From NCBI GenBank assembly GCA_963810485.1, contig CAWENQ010000003.1, positions 186,001 through 250,000 on the forward strand: a stretch of DNA of 64,000 nt. The letters run 5' to 3'. Positions 24,738-33,681 of this stretch are shown here, one piece after another; the first letter of the stretch is position 1, and each line of letters starts with the position of its first letter. Both the position numbers and the translations under genes were made by a program. Origin of the DNA: DATKFM01 sp963810485. GTDB lineage: Bacteria; Pseudomonadota; Alphaproteobacteria; Dongiales; Dongiaceae. A model generated the notes under the pieces. That model saw nothing but the letters and a program-made list of their open reading frames with translations, did no database searches and was not told the DNA's origin.

Positions 24738-24811
24738 CTTCGTGAGAAACCTAGGTTCCGGCCAAGTTCATACAGCGATCCGGCCGGCAAGCCGGAGGAA
24801 GCGGCGGCGCC

Positions 24812-24863
24812 AGACCCGGAGACACCCATAACCGTCGTTTCGATCCATGGGCGTCTCCGGTCT
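24812..24863 (-). promoter_or_regulatory. stem-loop between binding-protein and permease genes
   Basis: AGACCCGGAGACACCCAT and ATGGGCGTCTCCGGTCT form a ~17-bp imperfect stem just after the binding-protein stop. Such hairpins usually protect the upstream mRNA and lower permease expression; no U run follows, so it is not a simple terminator. Confidence 0.55.
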
Positions 24864-24879
24864 GTTGCAGTCGCGGCAC

Positions 24880-26442
24880 CTAGGCCTTGGTGAAGCGTTC
24901 CACCAGCAGCTCGGCGCCGGCATCGAAGGCCGGCTTGATGCTGTTCTTGTGAATGTAGTTCACGGGCTCATGGGTGATCCAGAGATAGGCGCCGGTGGCC
25001 TCCATGATCTCCTGCATGCGGACATAACCTTCCGCACGCTTGGCCGTATCCTGCTCCGTGAGACCCTTGGTCCAGAGATCCTCGAATTCGGGGTCGGACC
25101 AGCGCTCCCAATTCCAGATGCCCACTTGGCTCTTGACGAACCATTGGATCATGTCGGCGGGGTCGGGCGACGTCCGATAGCGCATGATCCAAAGCTGCAG
25201 CGTCTTCCACTCCTCGCCCTGGGCCTCAAGGCCGAGGTTCCAGAACGGGCCGGAATCCAGGGGGATGATTTCGACCTTGATGCCGACATCGGCCAGATTC
25301 GTCTGGATGATTTGGGATGCGACGAGCCGGTCCTGTTGGTTCAGCGTCTTCAGTTCAAGCGACAGGTCGGTGACGCCGGCTTCCGCCAGCAGCGCCCGAG
25401 CCTCGTCGGGATCGTACTTGTAGCCCGCTGCCGGGCGGGCGCCGAGGATGCCGATCGGCACGACGCCGTTTGCCTTCGGCGAAACGCCTGCATAGGCCGC
25501 CTGCAGGATCGAGTCGACGTCGATGGCGCGCTGGATCGCCTTGCGCACGCGAATGTCCTTCAGTTTCTCATGCTCGCAATTCATACCCATCCAGGTACAG
25601 AACGGGCCGGCGACTTCGAAGATCGTGGAATCCGGCAGCGGATTCTGCTTGTAGCGGGCGGCGGTATCCGGCGTCACGTTCGTGCCGTCAATCTCGCCGG
25701 CCTCATAGGCCAGTTCGGCCGCCTTGTTTTCTTCGACGTCGATGATGTGCACTTCGCTGAACGCGGGCTTCGTGCCCTGCCAGTTCGGGTTGGACTTGAG
25801 AATGGCCTTCTGCTTCGGCTGCCACTCAGCAAACGTGTACGGCCCGCACTCCGCAGGAATCTCAGTCGTGAACTTCTTCTCCGGCAGCTTTTCGACCGCG
25901 GCCTTGCACAAAATCGTGCCGGATTCCGAGGAGATCGCGACCAGCCACAAGGGAGCGAACGATTCCTTCAACACGATCGTGCCGCTGTACTTGTCGGCGA
26001 CATCGACTCTGTCCAACGTCGGCCAACGGCCGCTCCAGTCGGATTTGATCATTCGCTCGAAAGAGTACTTCACGTCCTCGGCGGTGACCTCGCCATAGTC
26101 GCCGCTCCACATGAAGCCCGGCTTCAACTTGAAGCTGATACGCAGTGGATCGTCAGTTTGTTGCACCGACTCCACATAATCGGACGGGGCCCAGCCCCAG
26201 GTACGGTTCGCGTCCTGCACCGGCACCGCCAGCCGCGGCATGGTGCCGAACTGAATGGTCGTTTCGGCGCCGCCGATCATGTAGCCGGGATCCAGAACCT
26301 GGATGTCGGCCTCCATGCGGACTTTCAGGATATCGCCTTCCTGCGCCAGGATGTTCCTGGGCTTGATGCCCAAGGCAATCGCCGCACTCACCGTCGCGGC
26401 GCTGGCCACGAATTTGCGACGGCCGATGTTGTACTTTGTCAT
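24880..26442 (-). CDS. ABC transporter substrate-binding protein, peptide family (SBP_bac_5)
   Basis: The 520-aa periplasmic protein has a Tat-type N-terminus (GRRKFVASAATVSAAIALG, cleavage near ILAQEG) and the family-5 solute-binding fold (DPLRISFKLKPGFMWSGDYGEVTAEDVKYSFERM at ~105-140; IRVRKAIQRAIDVDSI near 305). Proteins of this family bind peptides, opines, nickel or other amides; the ligand is unknown. The ATG at 26442 has a GGAG-rich ribosome-binding site; the frame extends further to 26790 but that part is not coding-like. It supplies the importer encoded downstream, and the hydrolases upstream suggest an ester or amide ligand. Confidence 0.9.
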   Translation of the reverse strand: MTKYNIGRRKFVASAATVSAAIALGIKPRNILAQEGDILKVRMEADIQVLDPGYMIGGAETTIQFGTMPRLAVPVQDANRTWGWAPSDYVESVQQTDDPLRISFKLKPGFMWSGDYGEVTAEDVKYSFERMIKSDWSGRWPTLDRVDVADKYSGTIVLKESFAPLWLVAISSESGTILCKAAVEKLPEKKFTTEIPAECGPYTFAEWQPKQKAILKSNPNWQGTKPAFSEVHIIDVEENKAAELAYEAGEIDGTNVTPDTAARYKQNPLPDSTIFEVAGPFCTWMGMNCEHEKLKDIRVRKAIQRAIDVDSILQAAYAGVSPKANGVVPIGILGARPAAGYKYDPDEARALLAEAGVTDLSLELKTLNQQDRLVASQIIQTNLADVGIKVEIIPLDSGPFWNLGLEAQGEEWKTLQLWIMRYRTSPDPADMIQWFVKSQVGIWNWERWSDPEFEDLWTKGLTEQDTAKRAEGYVRMQEIMEATGAYLWITHEPVNYIHKNSIKPAFDAGAELLVERFTKA

Positions 26443-26645
26443 GCCCTCTCTCCCTGATTTATCGCCTGGTGCCCAGGCCCAAGCTTCTTTCATCAACAAT
26501 TCTAACGACCAAGGGCCGCGGGCCACAAGGGACTTGGCTAACCGCCCAGGGCGCCGCGGCCGCGAACCATTGGACGGATTGATCGCGTTTGGGCGTCCGA
26601 CGGCGTCCCAGATGCACCCTGGGACGCCGTCGGCGGTCTTCCGGA
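26443..26645. other. spacer between the CocE gene and the binding-protein gene
   Basis: No gene is seen in these 203 bases. They hold the perfect inverted repeat listed separately and the ribosome-binding site of the binding-protein gene. Confidence 0.5.
26597..26633 (-). terminator. perfect 15-bp stem-loop after the CocE gene
   Basis: CCGACGGCGTCCCAG, a seven-base loop, and CTGGGACGCCGTCGG form a perfect stem 12 bases after the CocE stop on the minus strand. There is no U tract, so it may act as a processing or attenuation hairpin between catabolic and transport parts of the operon. Confidence 0.55.
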
Positions 26646-28667
26646 TTAGGAAAAATCCCGGGGTATGCGCCTCTGCCAACTCCGTGTGAGTATGCGTTTT
26701 TCTCCCTCGAAGGCGTCCAGGGTCGCATCGAGAATGTACTCCTGCGACGTGCAACTCATCCTGGTATGGGTATCGACCCGCGTCTGCCAACTGCCGCGGC
26801 CGACCTTTCGGCTATTCCTGATGTCGCAGCGGGCACTCGCCGGATCGTGATCGCCGATGCGGAAGTCCTCTTCCTTTATCGCTTCGTACTCCAGGGCGGA
26901 AGTTTCGGCGATGGTATGCCCGCCATCCTCCCGGCTGCGCAACGAGGTCTCGCCGGCGACGAGATCCCGGGTGATCCATTCCTCCGTCTTCGCCGGGCGC
27001 AGGACGGTCGGCTTTTGCGGCCGTGCGGTTTCCGCTGGCGCGAACGGCGCCAGCTTGCTGTCCTCGTCGCGCGGCGCTCGAACAGGCAACTCCAGGGAGC
27101 CGGCGCCAGCCTGCAGAGTCAGCGTCACCGGTTCCGGCGCCGGCCAGGCGATCGGCCAGTAGGAACTCGACACCGCGACGCGGATGCGGTGGCCGGGTGC
27201 AAACGCGTGAGCGATGTCGCAGAGCTGCACTCGCACGCGATAGCGCTTCCCAGGTTCCAGCGCCGTGGGAAATTCGTGGCTGTCGCGGTGATTGAGATTC
27301 AGCAGGCCGTAGCTGACTCGCACGGACTCGCCATCGGGCGCCACGTCGCAGAGCCGGACGCAGACCTGCGCCTGCGGCTTGTCGGCGGCGACATCGAGGG
27401 TCACGACCGGCGCGCCCAAGATCTCGACACGGTCGGTCAGCGCAGCGCTGTCGAAGCAGAGCGACTTGCCGTCTTCCTCCCGCTGATCGTCGGGCTGGTC
27501 AGGCGCGTGCCCGTAGGAGCACCAATGGCCCGCCAGGAATCCGATGCTGAGCGGCGAACGCAGGACGAGGGGAGTCTCCGTCCCGGGCTTCTCGCCAAGA
27601 CCATCCGCGTTGAGAGACAGCCGCTTCGCCTTGATGTTCGGGCTCGGCCAGGACGGCTCCGCCACCCAGCGGCCCGGCCGCTCCTTGTAATAGGTCTGCG
27701 CTGGCGCCGTGTCCTGCATCCAGACCCGGTACATCGGCTCCGCCATGATGCCGGTGTCCTGGCCCTTCAGCCATTGATCCCACCAGCGCAGGCATTCCTG
27801 CAGGAAGCCGATGCGCGGTCCCGGCTCGGCAAAATGCGCATAGCGGTGGGCCCAGGGGCCGACCAGCCCCTTGCGCGGCACTTTCAATCCCGCCAGCAGC
27901 CGCGGGATCGCATTGGAGTATCCATCGGCCCAGCCGCCGACCGCGTAGATTGGGCATTTGATATCGTCATAGTTCTCGCAAACCGAGCCGTGCTTCCACA
28001 TGGCGTCCCGCCGCTGATGGTCCAGCCAGTTGGCGATCAGCAGCGGTTGGTTCTCCAGGCGGTGAATCCACATCTCGCGCCAGCGCTCGCCCACCAGCGC
28101 CGGATCGGGCGGATGGCCCTGGATGGCGAACATCGCCGAGGCCCAGGCTAGATTGTCCACCAGCATGCAGCCGCCCATGGCGTGGATGTCGTCGGCATAA
28201 CGGTCATCGGTGGAGCAGAGCGTGATCACCGCCTTCAGCTCCGGCGGCCGCCGCGCCGCAACTTGCAGGCCGTTGAAGCCGCCCCAGGAGATGCCGATCA
28301 TGCCGCAGGCGCCGGTGCACCAAGGCTGCGCCGCCAGCCATTTCAGCACCTCCAGGCAGTCGTCATGTTCCTGCTTGGTGTATTCGTCCAGGGAGATGCC
28401 GTCGGATTCGCCGAAGCCGCGCAGGTCGACCCGCACGCCGGCATAGCCATGGCCGGCGAAATAGGGGTGCGTCAGCGCATCCCGGCTTGCCGTGCCGTCG
28501 CCGTCCCGCTTGCGATAGGGCAAATACTCCAGGATCGCAGGGACAGGATTCTTCTCCGCATCTTCCGGCAGCCAGATGCGCGCGGCAAGTTTCACGCCGT
28601 CGGACATCGGAATGAAGGTATTGACGATCTCCCGCACCTTGCGGGGAAAACTCTCGACGACGCGCAT
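26646..28667 (-). CDS. CocE/NonD family hydrolase
   Basis: This 673-aa alpha/beta hydrolase of the X-Pro dipeptidyl-peptidase/cocaine esterase group cleaves esters or amides. The N-terminal hydrolase part has LAARIWLPEDAEKNPVPAILEYLPYRKRD (~27-55), the DLRGFGESDG segment near 82, and the nucleophile elbow GISWGGFNG (Ser126 region); charge-relay Asp/His follow near the GWADGY and HRYAHF segments. The C-terminal jelly-roll domain is seen from about residue 390 (LSIGFLAGHW; VTLDVAADKPQAQVCVRLCDV). No export signal, so it is cytosolic. It probably hydrolyses the compound imported by the downstream transporter. A paralogue begins at 62685. Confidence 0.92.
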   Translation of the reverse strand: MRVVESFPRKVREIVNTFIPMSDGVKLAARIWLPEDAEKNPVPAILEYLPYRKRDGDGTASRDALTHPYFAGHGYAGVRVDLRGFGESDGISLDEYTKQEHDDCLEVLKWLAAQPWCTGACGMIGISWGGFNGLQVAARRPPELKAVITLCSTDDRYADDIHAMGGCMLVDNLAWASAMFAIQGHPPDPALVGERWREMWIHRLENQPLLIANWLDHQRRDAMWKHGSVCENYDDIKCPIYAVGGWADGYSNAIPRLLAGLKVPRKGLVGPWAHRYAHFAEPGPRIGFLQECLRWWDQWLKGQDTGIMAEPMYRVWMQDTAPAQTYYKERPGRWVAEPSWPSPNIKAKRLSLNADGLGEKPGTETPLVLRSPLSIGFLAGHWCSYGHAPDQPDDQREEDGKSLCFDSAALTDRVEILGAPVVTLDVAADKPQAQVCVRLCDVAPDGESVRVSYGLLNLNHRDSHEFPTALEPGKRYRVRVQLCDIAHAFAPGHRIRVAVSSSYWPIAWPAPEPVTLTLQAGAGSLELPVRAPRDEDSKLAPFAPAETARPQKPTVLRPAKTEEWITRDLVAGETSLRSREDGGHTIAETSALEYEAIKEEDFRIGDHDPASARCDIRNSRKVGRGSWQTRVDTHTRMSCTSQEYILDATLDAFEGEKRILTRSWQRRIPRDFS

Positions 28668-28707
28668 AGGCCCTCTCTGAACGCTGGGTTGGTTTACTCT
28701 TCTCGCT

Positions 28708-29373
28708 TCATTCCACGGTCAGGCGGGCATTGAAGGCGACGGAGATCCGTTCGCCGCCGCCGCGATAGGGAAACACCGCGTGGCGGAGATAGCTGGGAAA
28801 CACGACGACATCGCCCGATTGCGGGACGACGTTATGCTGCATGCGGCGGCGGCGGATCTGATACATCTCCGCACCCGGCCGCGGGTCGTAGAAGGTGATG
28901 CTGCCGCCCGGACCAGGGTCCTTGGTCTGACCGATGACCGGCGGCACCTCGACATAATAGACGCCGCTGATATGAGCCTCCGGGTGCACATGGGGCGTGT
29001 TGTAGTCGCCCTCGCGCATCAACACCGCCCAGCCCCAGATGCGCGCATCGACATTCTTCGGCGCGGAGGTCAGCTCAATGCGGAAATAACGGGGCAGGTA
29101 GGCCTGCACGGTCGCGTGGATCTGCTGCTGCAGCGTCTTGACCGCCGGGTGGTCCACATAGAGAAAGTTGGTGTCGGTCTGGAAGCCGCCATGGGTCGAG
29201 CTTCCCGGTGCGGTGTTCGGCGTGGTGTCCCGCAACTTCCGCACCAGCGCGGCAAGTTCGGCATTCAGCGGGCCGTTTTCCGGGCTGCGCCGGTGCAGCA
29301 CCAGCGTCGGGAACTGCTCGATGAACTGGTCCTGTGTGGTTCCCATATTCATGAACGCGCCGCCATCGGTCAT
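28708..29373 (-). CDS. 2OG-Fe(II) oxygenase family protein
   Basis: The 221-aa protein resembles the TIGR02466 group of putative 2-oxoglutarate-dependent oxygenases (PTLVLHRRSPEN, TPHVHPEAHISGVYYV near residue 130, SYLRHAVFPYRGGGERISVAFN near 195). The His-x-Asp/Glu pair with the distal His and an Arg for 2OG are plausible metal and cosubstrate ligands (HVHPE, RHAVFPY, ERISVAF). The start overlaps the amidohydrolase stop by four bases (ATGA), so it is coupled to it. Its substrate may be the imported compound or an intermediate of the same pathway. Confidence 0.82.
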   Translation of the reverse strand: MTDGGAFMNMGTTQDQFIEQFPTLVLHRRSPENGPLNAELAALVRKLRDTTPNTAPGSSTHGGFQTDTNFLYVDHPAVKTLQQQIHATVQAYLPRYFRIELTSAPKNVDARIWGWAVLMREGDYNTPHVHPEAHISGVYYVEVPPVIGQTKDPGPGGSITFYDPRPGAEMYQIRRRRMQHNVVPQSGDVVVFPSYLRHAVFPYRGGGERISVAFNARLTVE

Positions 29374-30578
29374 TCGCGCCGGAGTTCGTTCTTATAGACT
29401 TGCCCGCCCTTCATGACGAGGGCGATGCGGGTCAATTCCTCGATGTCATCGAGCGGATTGCCGCGGCAGGCGATGATGTCGGCGAACTTGCCGGCCTCCA
29501 GGCTGCCGAGGTTCTTCTCCTGGCGCAGGAGCCGCGCCGGATTGATCGTGGCGGCGTGGATACTCTCAGCCGGCGTCATCCCTGCATCCCGCACCATGAA
29601 CACGCATTCCGAGGCGTTCATGCCGTGGTGATTGCCCGGCGTGCCGGCATCAGTGCCCATGGCAATGCGCGCGCCCATCTTGTGGGCACGCTTGATCGTC
29701 TCGATATGGATGTCGTTGAACTCCAGCATGCGCTTTCGCAGGTGCTCGGGCATGGACTGCACCATGCTATTGTCGCGGATCAGCAGTTCGCCGGCGCAGA
29801 TCGTCGGCACGATGTAGATGCCTTTCTCGGCGATGCGCTTCAGCGCCGCTTCGTCGGCGAAGGTGCAATGCTCGATGCTGTCGACGCCGGCGTCGATGCA
29901 GTTCTCGATGCCGCGGCAGGCATGGGCATGGGCGGCGACATGCTTGAAATTATCGTGCGCGATCTCGACCGCCGCCTTCAGCTCCTCCAGCGTGAACTGG
30001 ATCGCCCGGGCGTCCTCGTTCTCCGACGAGAGCATTGCGCCGGTGGCCATGACCTTGATCAGGTCGGCGCCCTTGGCCAGTTGCTTGCGCGCGGCCTGCT
30101 TAACCGCGTCAGGCCCGTCGGCCACCTCGTACATGCCGGGATAGTAGTCGACGGTTTGCGTGGTGATCGACAGCAGCCGTCCGGCGAGGAACAGCCGCGG
30201 CCCGGTCGCGAGTCCCTGATTGATGGCGTCGCGCACCGCCATCTCCACATAGTTCCAGCCGCCCACATCCCGCGCCGTGGTCACGCCGGCCTGCAGCGTC
30301 CGCTCCGCCGCCTTCGCCGTATAGAGCGCGACCGCGGCGTCCGTACGGTTGGCGCCGGCGGCCGGATCGGCAAGCTCCGTCGGTATGGTCAGATGCACGT
30401 GGCAATCAATCAGGCCCGGCAGCAGCCAGGCGCCGGGCATTTCATGGACGTCGTCCTTGCGGTCGGGCTTGGCTTGCGGCGTGATCGCCGTGATCCGTTC
30501 GTCGTCAATGCCGATATCGGCGCGCTGGAAACTGCCCTTCGCCACATCGAACACATTGCCGCCCACCAGCCATCGCAT
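29370..30578 (-). CDS. amidohydrolase family protein (imidazolonepropionase-like)
   Basis: The 402-aa metal-dependent hydrolase has the HxH metal motif in PGLIDCHVHLTIP (near residue 60), VTTARDVGG, the lysine segment GADLIKVMATGAMLS near 175, the His motifs HVAAHAHACRGIENC (~215) and SIEHCTF (~235), and the MGTDAGTPGNHHGMNASECVF Asp site near 310. It belongs to the group annotated as Xaa-Pro dipeptidases or imidazolonepropionases, which hydrolyse C-N bonds of cyclic or acylated amides. It lies between the alcohol dehydrogenase and 2OG oxygenase in a catabolic operon. Confidence 0.9.
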   Translation of the reverse strand: MRWLVGGNVFDVAKGSFQRADIGIDDERITAITPQAKPDRKDDVHEMPGAWLLPGLIDCHVHLTIPTELADPAAGANRTDAAVALYTAKAAERTLQAGVTTARDVGGWNYVEMAVRDAINQGLATGPRLFLAGRLLSITTQTVDYYPGMYEVADGPDAVKQAARKQLAKGADLIKVMATGAMLSSENEDARAIQFTLEELKAAVEIAHDNFKHVAAHAHACRGIENCIDAGVDSIEHCTFADEAALKRIAEKGIYIVPTICAGELLIRDNSMVQSMPEHLRKRMLEFNDIHIETIKRAHKMGARIAMGTDAGTPGNHHGMNASECVFMVRDAGMTPAESIHAATINPARLLRQEKNLGSLEAGKFADIIACRGNPLDDIEELTRIALVMKGGQVYKNELRRE

Positions 30579-30608
30579 CGCCGTTATCCAATCACTTTCT
30601 GTTGCAAG

Positions 30609-31779
30609 CTATAACGCGCCGTCATAGGCGGCCTGGAAGATCCTGACCATCTCCGCATGGCCCACGGGCACCGGGTTGGTCGGCGCGCAGCCATCGGCTG
30701 CGGCCTTGGCCGCCACGATTTCCACTTCCTCCGCCGGCACGTTCAGATCCTCCAGAGTTCTCCGGGATATCGAGCTGCGCGCGTAGCTGCAGGATCCAGT
30801 CGAGCACGGCGCCGAAAGACGAGGTCGGCAGCTCCAGGTAATGCGCCAGCCGGCGCATCTTCGGCTGCAGCGCGGCCTCGTTGAACTTCAGGACATAGGG
30901 CATCACGACGGCATTGGTCAGCCCGTGATGGGTGTCATACATGGCGCCGATCGGATGGCTCAGGGCATGCATCGCCCCCAACCCCTTGCGGAAAGCGGCC
31001 GCGCCCATCATCGCTGCCGACAGCATCTCCGCCCGCGCCTCGATGTTGGTTCCATCGGCAACCGCCACCGGCAGCCACTCCGCCACCAGCCGCATGCTCT
31101 CCAGCGCCATGCCGTCAGCCATCGGGTCGTAGTCGGGGACGCAATAGGCCTCCAGCGCATGGGACAGCGCATCCATGCCGGTCCAGGCCGTAAGATTGCG
31201 CGGCAAGCCGATAGTCAGTTCGGGATCGCCGATGACCGCCCGCGCCCGCATTTTCCCGTGGGCGAGGATCTCCTTCACCTTGGTCGCTTCGTTGGTGATG
31301 ATCGCACCGCCATCCATCTCCGAGCCCGTGCCGGCGGTGGTGGGAATGGCAATGATCGGCGCCGCCTTCACTTCGCCCTTGAGCGGCGGGCGGCCCCAGA
31401 TGAAATCCCAGAGCGACCGCTGCGGCTGCTGCGCCATGACCGCCACGCATTTGCCGGCATCCAGCGCGCTGCCGCCGCCGAAGGTGACGACGCCGTCATG
31501 GCCGCCGGCAAGATAGGCGGCAACGCCGTCTTCCACATTGCGGCTGATGGGATTGCTGCGCACGCCCGCGAAGAGGCCGGTGGCGATCCCAGCCTCCCGG
31601 TTGATCTCGATCGCCCGCTGGACGATGGCGCTGTTGCCCAGGCCGCTGTCGGTGATCAGCAGCGGCCGCGCGATGCCCAGCGCCCGGCAGCTTGCGGGCA
31701 ATTCGGCGAGCCGTCCGGGACCGAACCGCACGGGAACGACCGGATGCCAGTCGCCCCGAAAAAGACTGCTGATACTCAC
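30609..31779 (-). CDS. iron-containing alcohol dehydrogenase (one-base break near 30755)
   Basis: This group III dehydrogenase oxidises alcohols or reduces aldehydes with NAD(P). It has VVTFGGGSALDAGKCVAVM near residue 100, PTTAGTGSEMDGGAII near 150, and metal ligands in DALSHALEAY and HALSHPIGAMYDTHHGL. As written, the frame ends in nonsense after LDIPEN; the neighbouring frame gives EDLNVPAEEVEIVAAKAAADGCAPTNPVPVGHAEMV... ending at 30609. Removing one base from GAACTC (minus strand, 30755-30760) restores LDIPETLEDLNVPAEE and a full-length protein of ~389 residues, and creates a GACTC site. The GTG at 31779 follows a GGAGG site; an upstream GTG at 31791 is the alternative. First gene of the operon. 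Confidence 0.88.
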
Positions 31780-31854
31780 AACGCCTCCCACCAGACCGTG
31801 GGGTGGGAGGCTAACGGTCCCGGGATGCCTCTGGCAACCCAGGCCGGGTTATGG

Positions 31855-32043
31855 CTATCGCCGCGCCGCGAACTGCAGCACCATGCCGCTGATGTCCTCC
31901 ATATCCTCGATATCCATGGAGACGATCTGCAGCCGTGCGGCGATGCAGCGGAGATCGTTGGCCTTGCCGGGAATGCTGGGCGCCGCCGCCAGCAACGAAG
32001 CGGCCGTGTGGTTGAGCAATTGCACGATGTCGTCCCGTGTCAT
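31855..32043 (-). CDS. small hypothetical protein (62 aa)
   Basis: MTRDDIVQLLNHTAASLLAA is followed by GKANDLRCIAARLQIVSMDIEDMEDISGMVLQFAARR. It looks mostly helical with no known domain. The ATG at 32043 has GAAGGA nine bases upstream; an ATG at 32061 in the same frame is less well placed. It lies between the soe-side lipoprotein and the alcohol dehydrogenase, same strand. Confidence 0.45.
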   Translation of the reverse strand: MTRDDIVQLLNHTAASLLAAAPSIPGKANDLRCIAARLQIVSMDIEDMEDISGMVLQFAARR

Positions 32044-32219
32044 GGCGAACCGTCCTTCCATATTTTCATAGGAGTGGCGGGGCTCTGCGGGAAGGGCGAT
32101 CCCATCGCCAGTTCCGTTAGGTGCGCCGCTCGTTGTCAGCACCATGCACAGGAGTCGTGACGATGACGTGACGGCGCGGTGGTAATTGCGCGACCGTGCG
32201 CCGCCGTCTTATGCGGCGC

Positions 32220-32672
32220 TTACAACTTCTCTTCGCTGCAGGTTTCCAGCAACTGCCATAGTTGGGCCGCGCGCGCCTTGCCAGCCTTGGGCGTATAGCC
32301 CATTCGCAGCTCGACATAGGATGAGGCGGCCGTGAGTTCGCGCCCGGTCATGACCCAGAGCGGGACGAGGTCGGCCTTGTTCGCCATCTCCATGGCGACA
32401 AAGACCTTGCCGCCATCGGCAGGTGGAAGCTCGACTTTCGGATAGCTTTCCGTCACCAGGCCGAGATCGCCGAGCACCATGTTGCTGCCCTTGTTGGCTC
32501 GTACCGCGGCGCAGGCGAGCAACGCCGGCGCGGGCCGGCCGAACTGCGCTTCCCGCACCACGGTCCCCGGCGTGATTTCAGCCGCCGCATCTGCGGGCTG
32601 GCTTTGCTGGCCACCGCAGGACGCGAGCAGGAGAACCGCTGGAAATGCCGCAGCTACGGAGAATTGCCGCAT
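32220..32672 (-). CDS. putative lipoprotein of unknown function
   Basis: The 150-aa protein has a signal with lipobox LLLASC (Cys19), followed by a GGQQSQPADAAAE linker and a compact domain (GTVVREAQFGRPAPALLACAAVRANKG; ELRMGYTPKAGKARAAQLWQLLETC) with paired cysteines. It starts 31 bases after the soeC stop, same strand, so it may be the tail of the soe operon. I do not recognise the domain. Confidence 0.65.
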   Translation of the reverse strand: MRQFSVAAAFPAVLLLASCGGQQSQPADAAAEITPGTVVREAQFGRPAPALLACAAVRANKGSNMVLGDLGLVTESYPKVELPPADGGKVFVAMEMANKADLVPLWVMTGRELTAASSYVELRMGYTPKAGKARAAQLWQLLETCSEEKL

Positions 32673-32703
32673 CTATACCTTACCTTGCTGTGTATCGGGC
32701 GCG

Positions 32704-33663
32704 TCAGGCCCGGCTGGCGCCATAGTAGAGCGTAACCGTGTGCTTGGCTTCGGCGAAAAATAGCCAGCGTTCCGTCAATATCCCCGCCGTTGTCGCCGCT
32801 GCGGCGGCGATCGTCAAGACTATCGCCGGTACAACCAGGCCATTAACAATCGCCGCGCCCGCCAGCACCGTCAGCATGAGTGGTAGCAGGAACGCCAAGA
32901 GCGTCGCAAAGATCCGTAATTGCAAGGCGTGCTTGCGGGCGACGCGGAAGCCCATCTCGCGCATCAGGTAATTTTCCTCAGTATGGGGCGCGTCGAGAAG
33001 CCGCACCTTGCCCAGATGACCGAGACCGGTCGCCGTCTCCGCCGAACTCTCGCTGCGCACGAGGTCGATATGCCGCCAATAGGCCAGTTTCACCGGCCAG
33101 GCGATCGATTGGATCAGCGCCAGGATCGCCGATATCCCGATGCTGCCGAAACCGAATGCGAACAGCAATGCCGCGAGCCAGGACGCGCCCGTCGCCAGCC
33201 CCAGCAAAAGGTAGCACGGCACGACATAGCCGTTGTTCCAGGCCGCGATCGGCTTCAGCGACGCATAGATCATCGCCGTGCAGTAGACAGTGAGTCCCGC
33301 CCATATTGCGGTCAGGATACCGAAGAAGCTGATGCCGCGGCTCATGTCAGCGCCGAAGATCCAGCCCAGCGCGAAAATACCGGCGGGAATGAACGTGATT
33401 AGGCTAGCCATGCCTTCGCGCGACAGCCAGGAGGAACGCCATTGCGACAGCGCGCGCCAGGCTCTTTCAGGATGACCAAGATGCTTGGTTGACGACAGCA
33501 GCCCGAAGATGATTGCGGCGAACGCGATTCCGAATGCGGCAACGCCGAGCCAGCGGTCCGGCGTCAGCCATCCGGTGGCGGCGCCGACGCCCAGCAGACA
33601 CAGCATGCCGTAGCCGGCGCCGGAGATGACCGTGAACAGGATGACCGAAAGCGCGGGATGCAT
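32704..33663 (-). CDS. soeC: sulfite dehydrogenase membrane anchor SoeC (DmsC family)
   Basis: The 319-aa integral membrane protein belongs to the DmsC/NrfD-like anchors of DMSO-reductase family enzymes. It has about eight membrane spans and the early motif STKHLGHPERAWRALSQWRSSWLSREG near residues 55-85, typical of DmsC/SoeC. It passes electrons between SoeAB on the cytoplasmic face and quinone. It follows soeB by 18 bases. Confidence 0.87.
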   Translation of the reverse strand: MHPALSVILFTVISGAGYGMLCLLGVGAATGWLTPDRWLGVAAFGIAFAAIIFGLLSSTKHLGHPERAWRALSQWRSSWLSREGMASLITFIPAGIFALGWIFGADMSRGISFFGILTAIWAGLTVYCTAMIYASLKPIAAWNNGYVVPCYLLLGLATGASWLAALLFAFGFGSIGISAILALIQSIAWPVKLAYWRHIDLVRSESSAETATGLGHLGKVRLLDAPHTEENYLMREMGFRVARKHALQLRIFATLLAFLLPLMLTVLAGAAIVNGLVVPAIVLTIAAAAATTAGILTERWLFFAEAKHTVTLYYGASRA

Positions 33664-33681
33664 GGCCTGGGCGGCGCGGCT

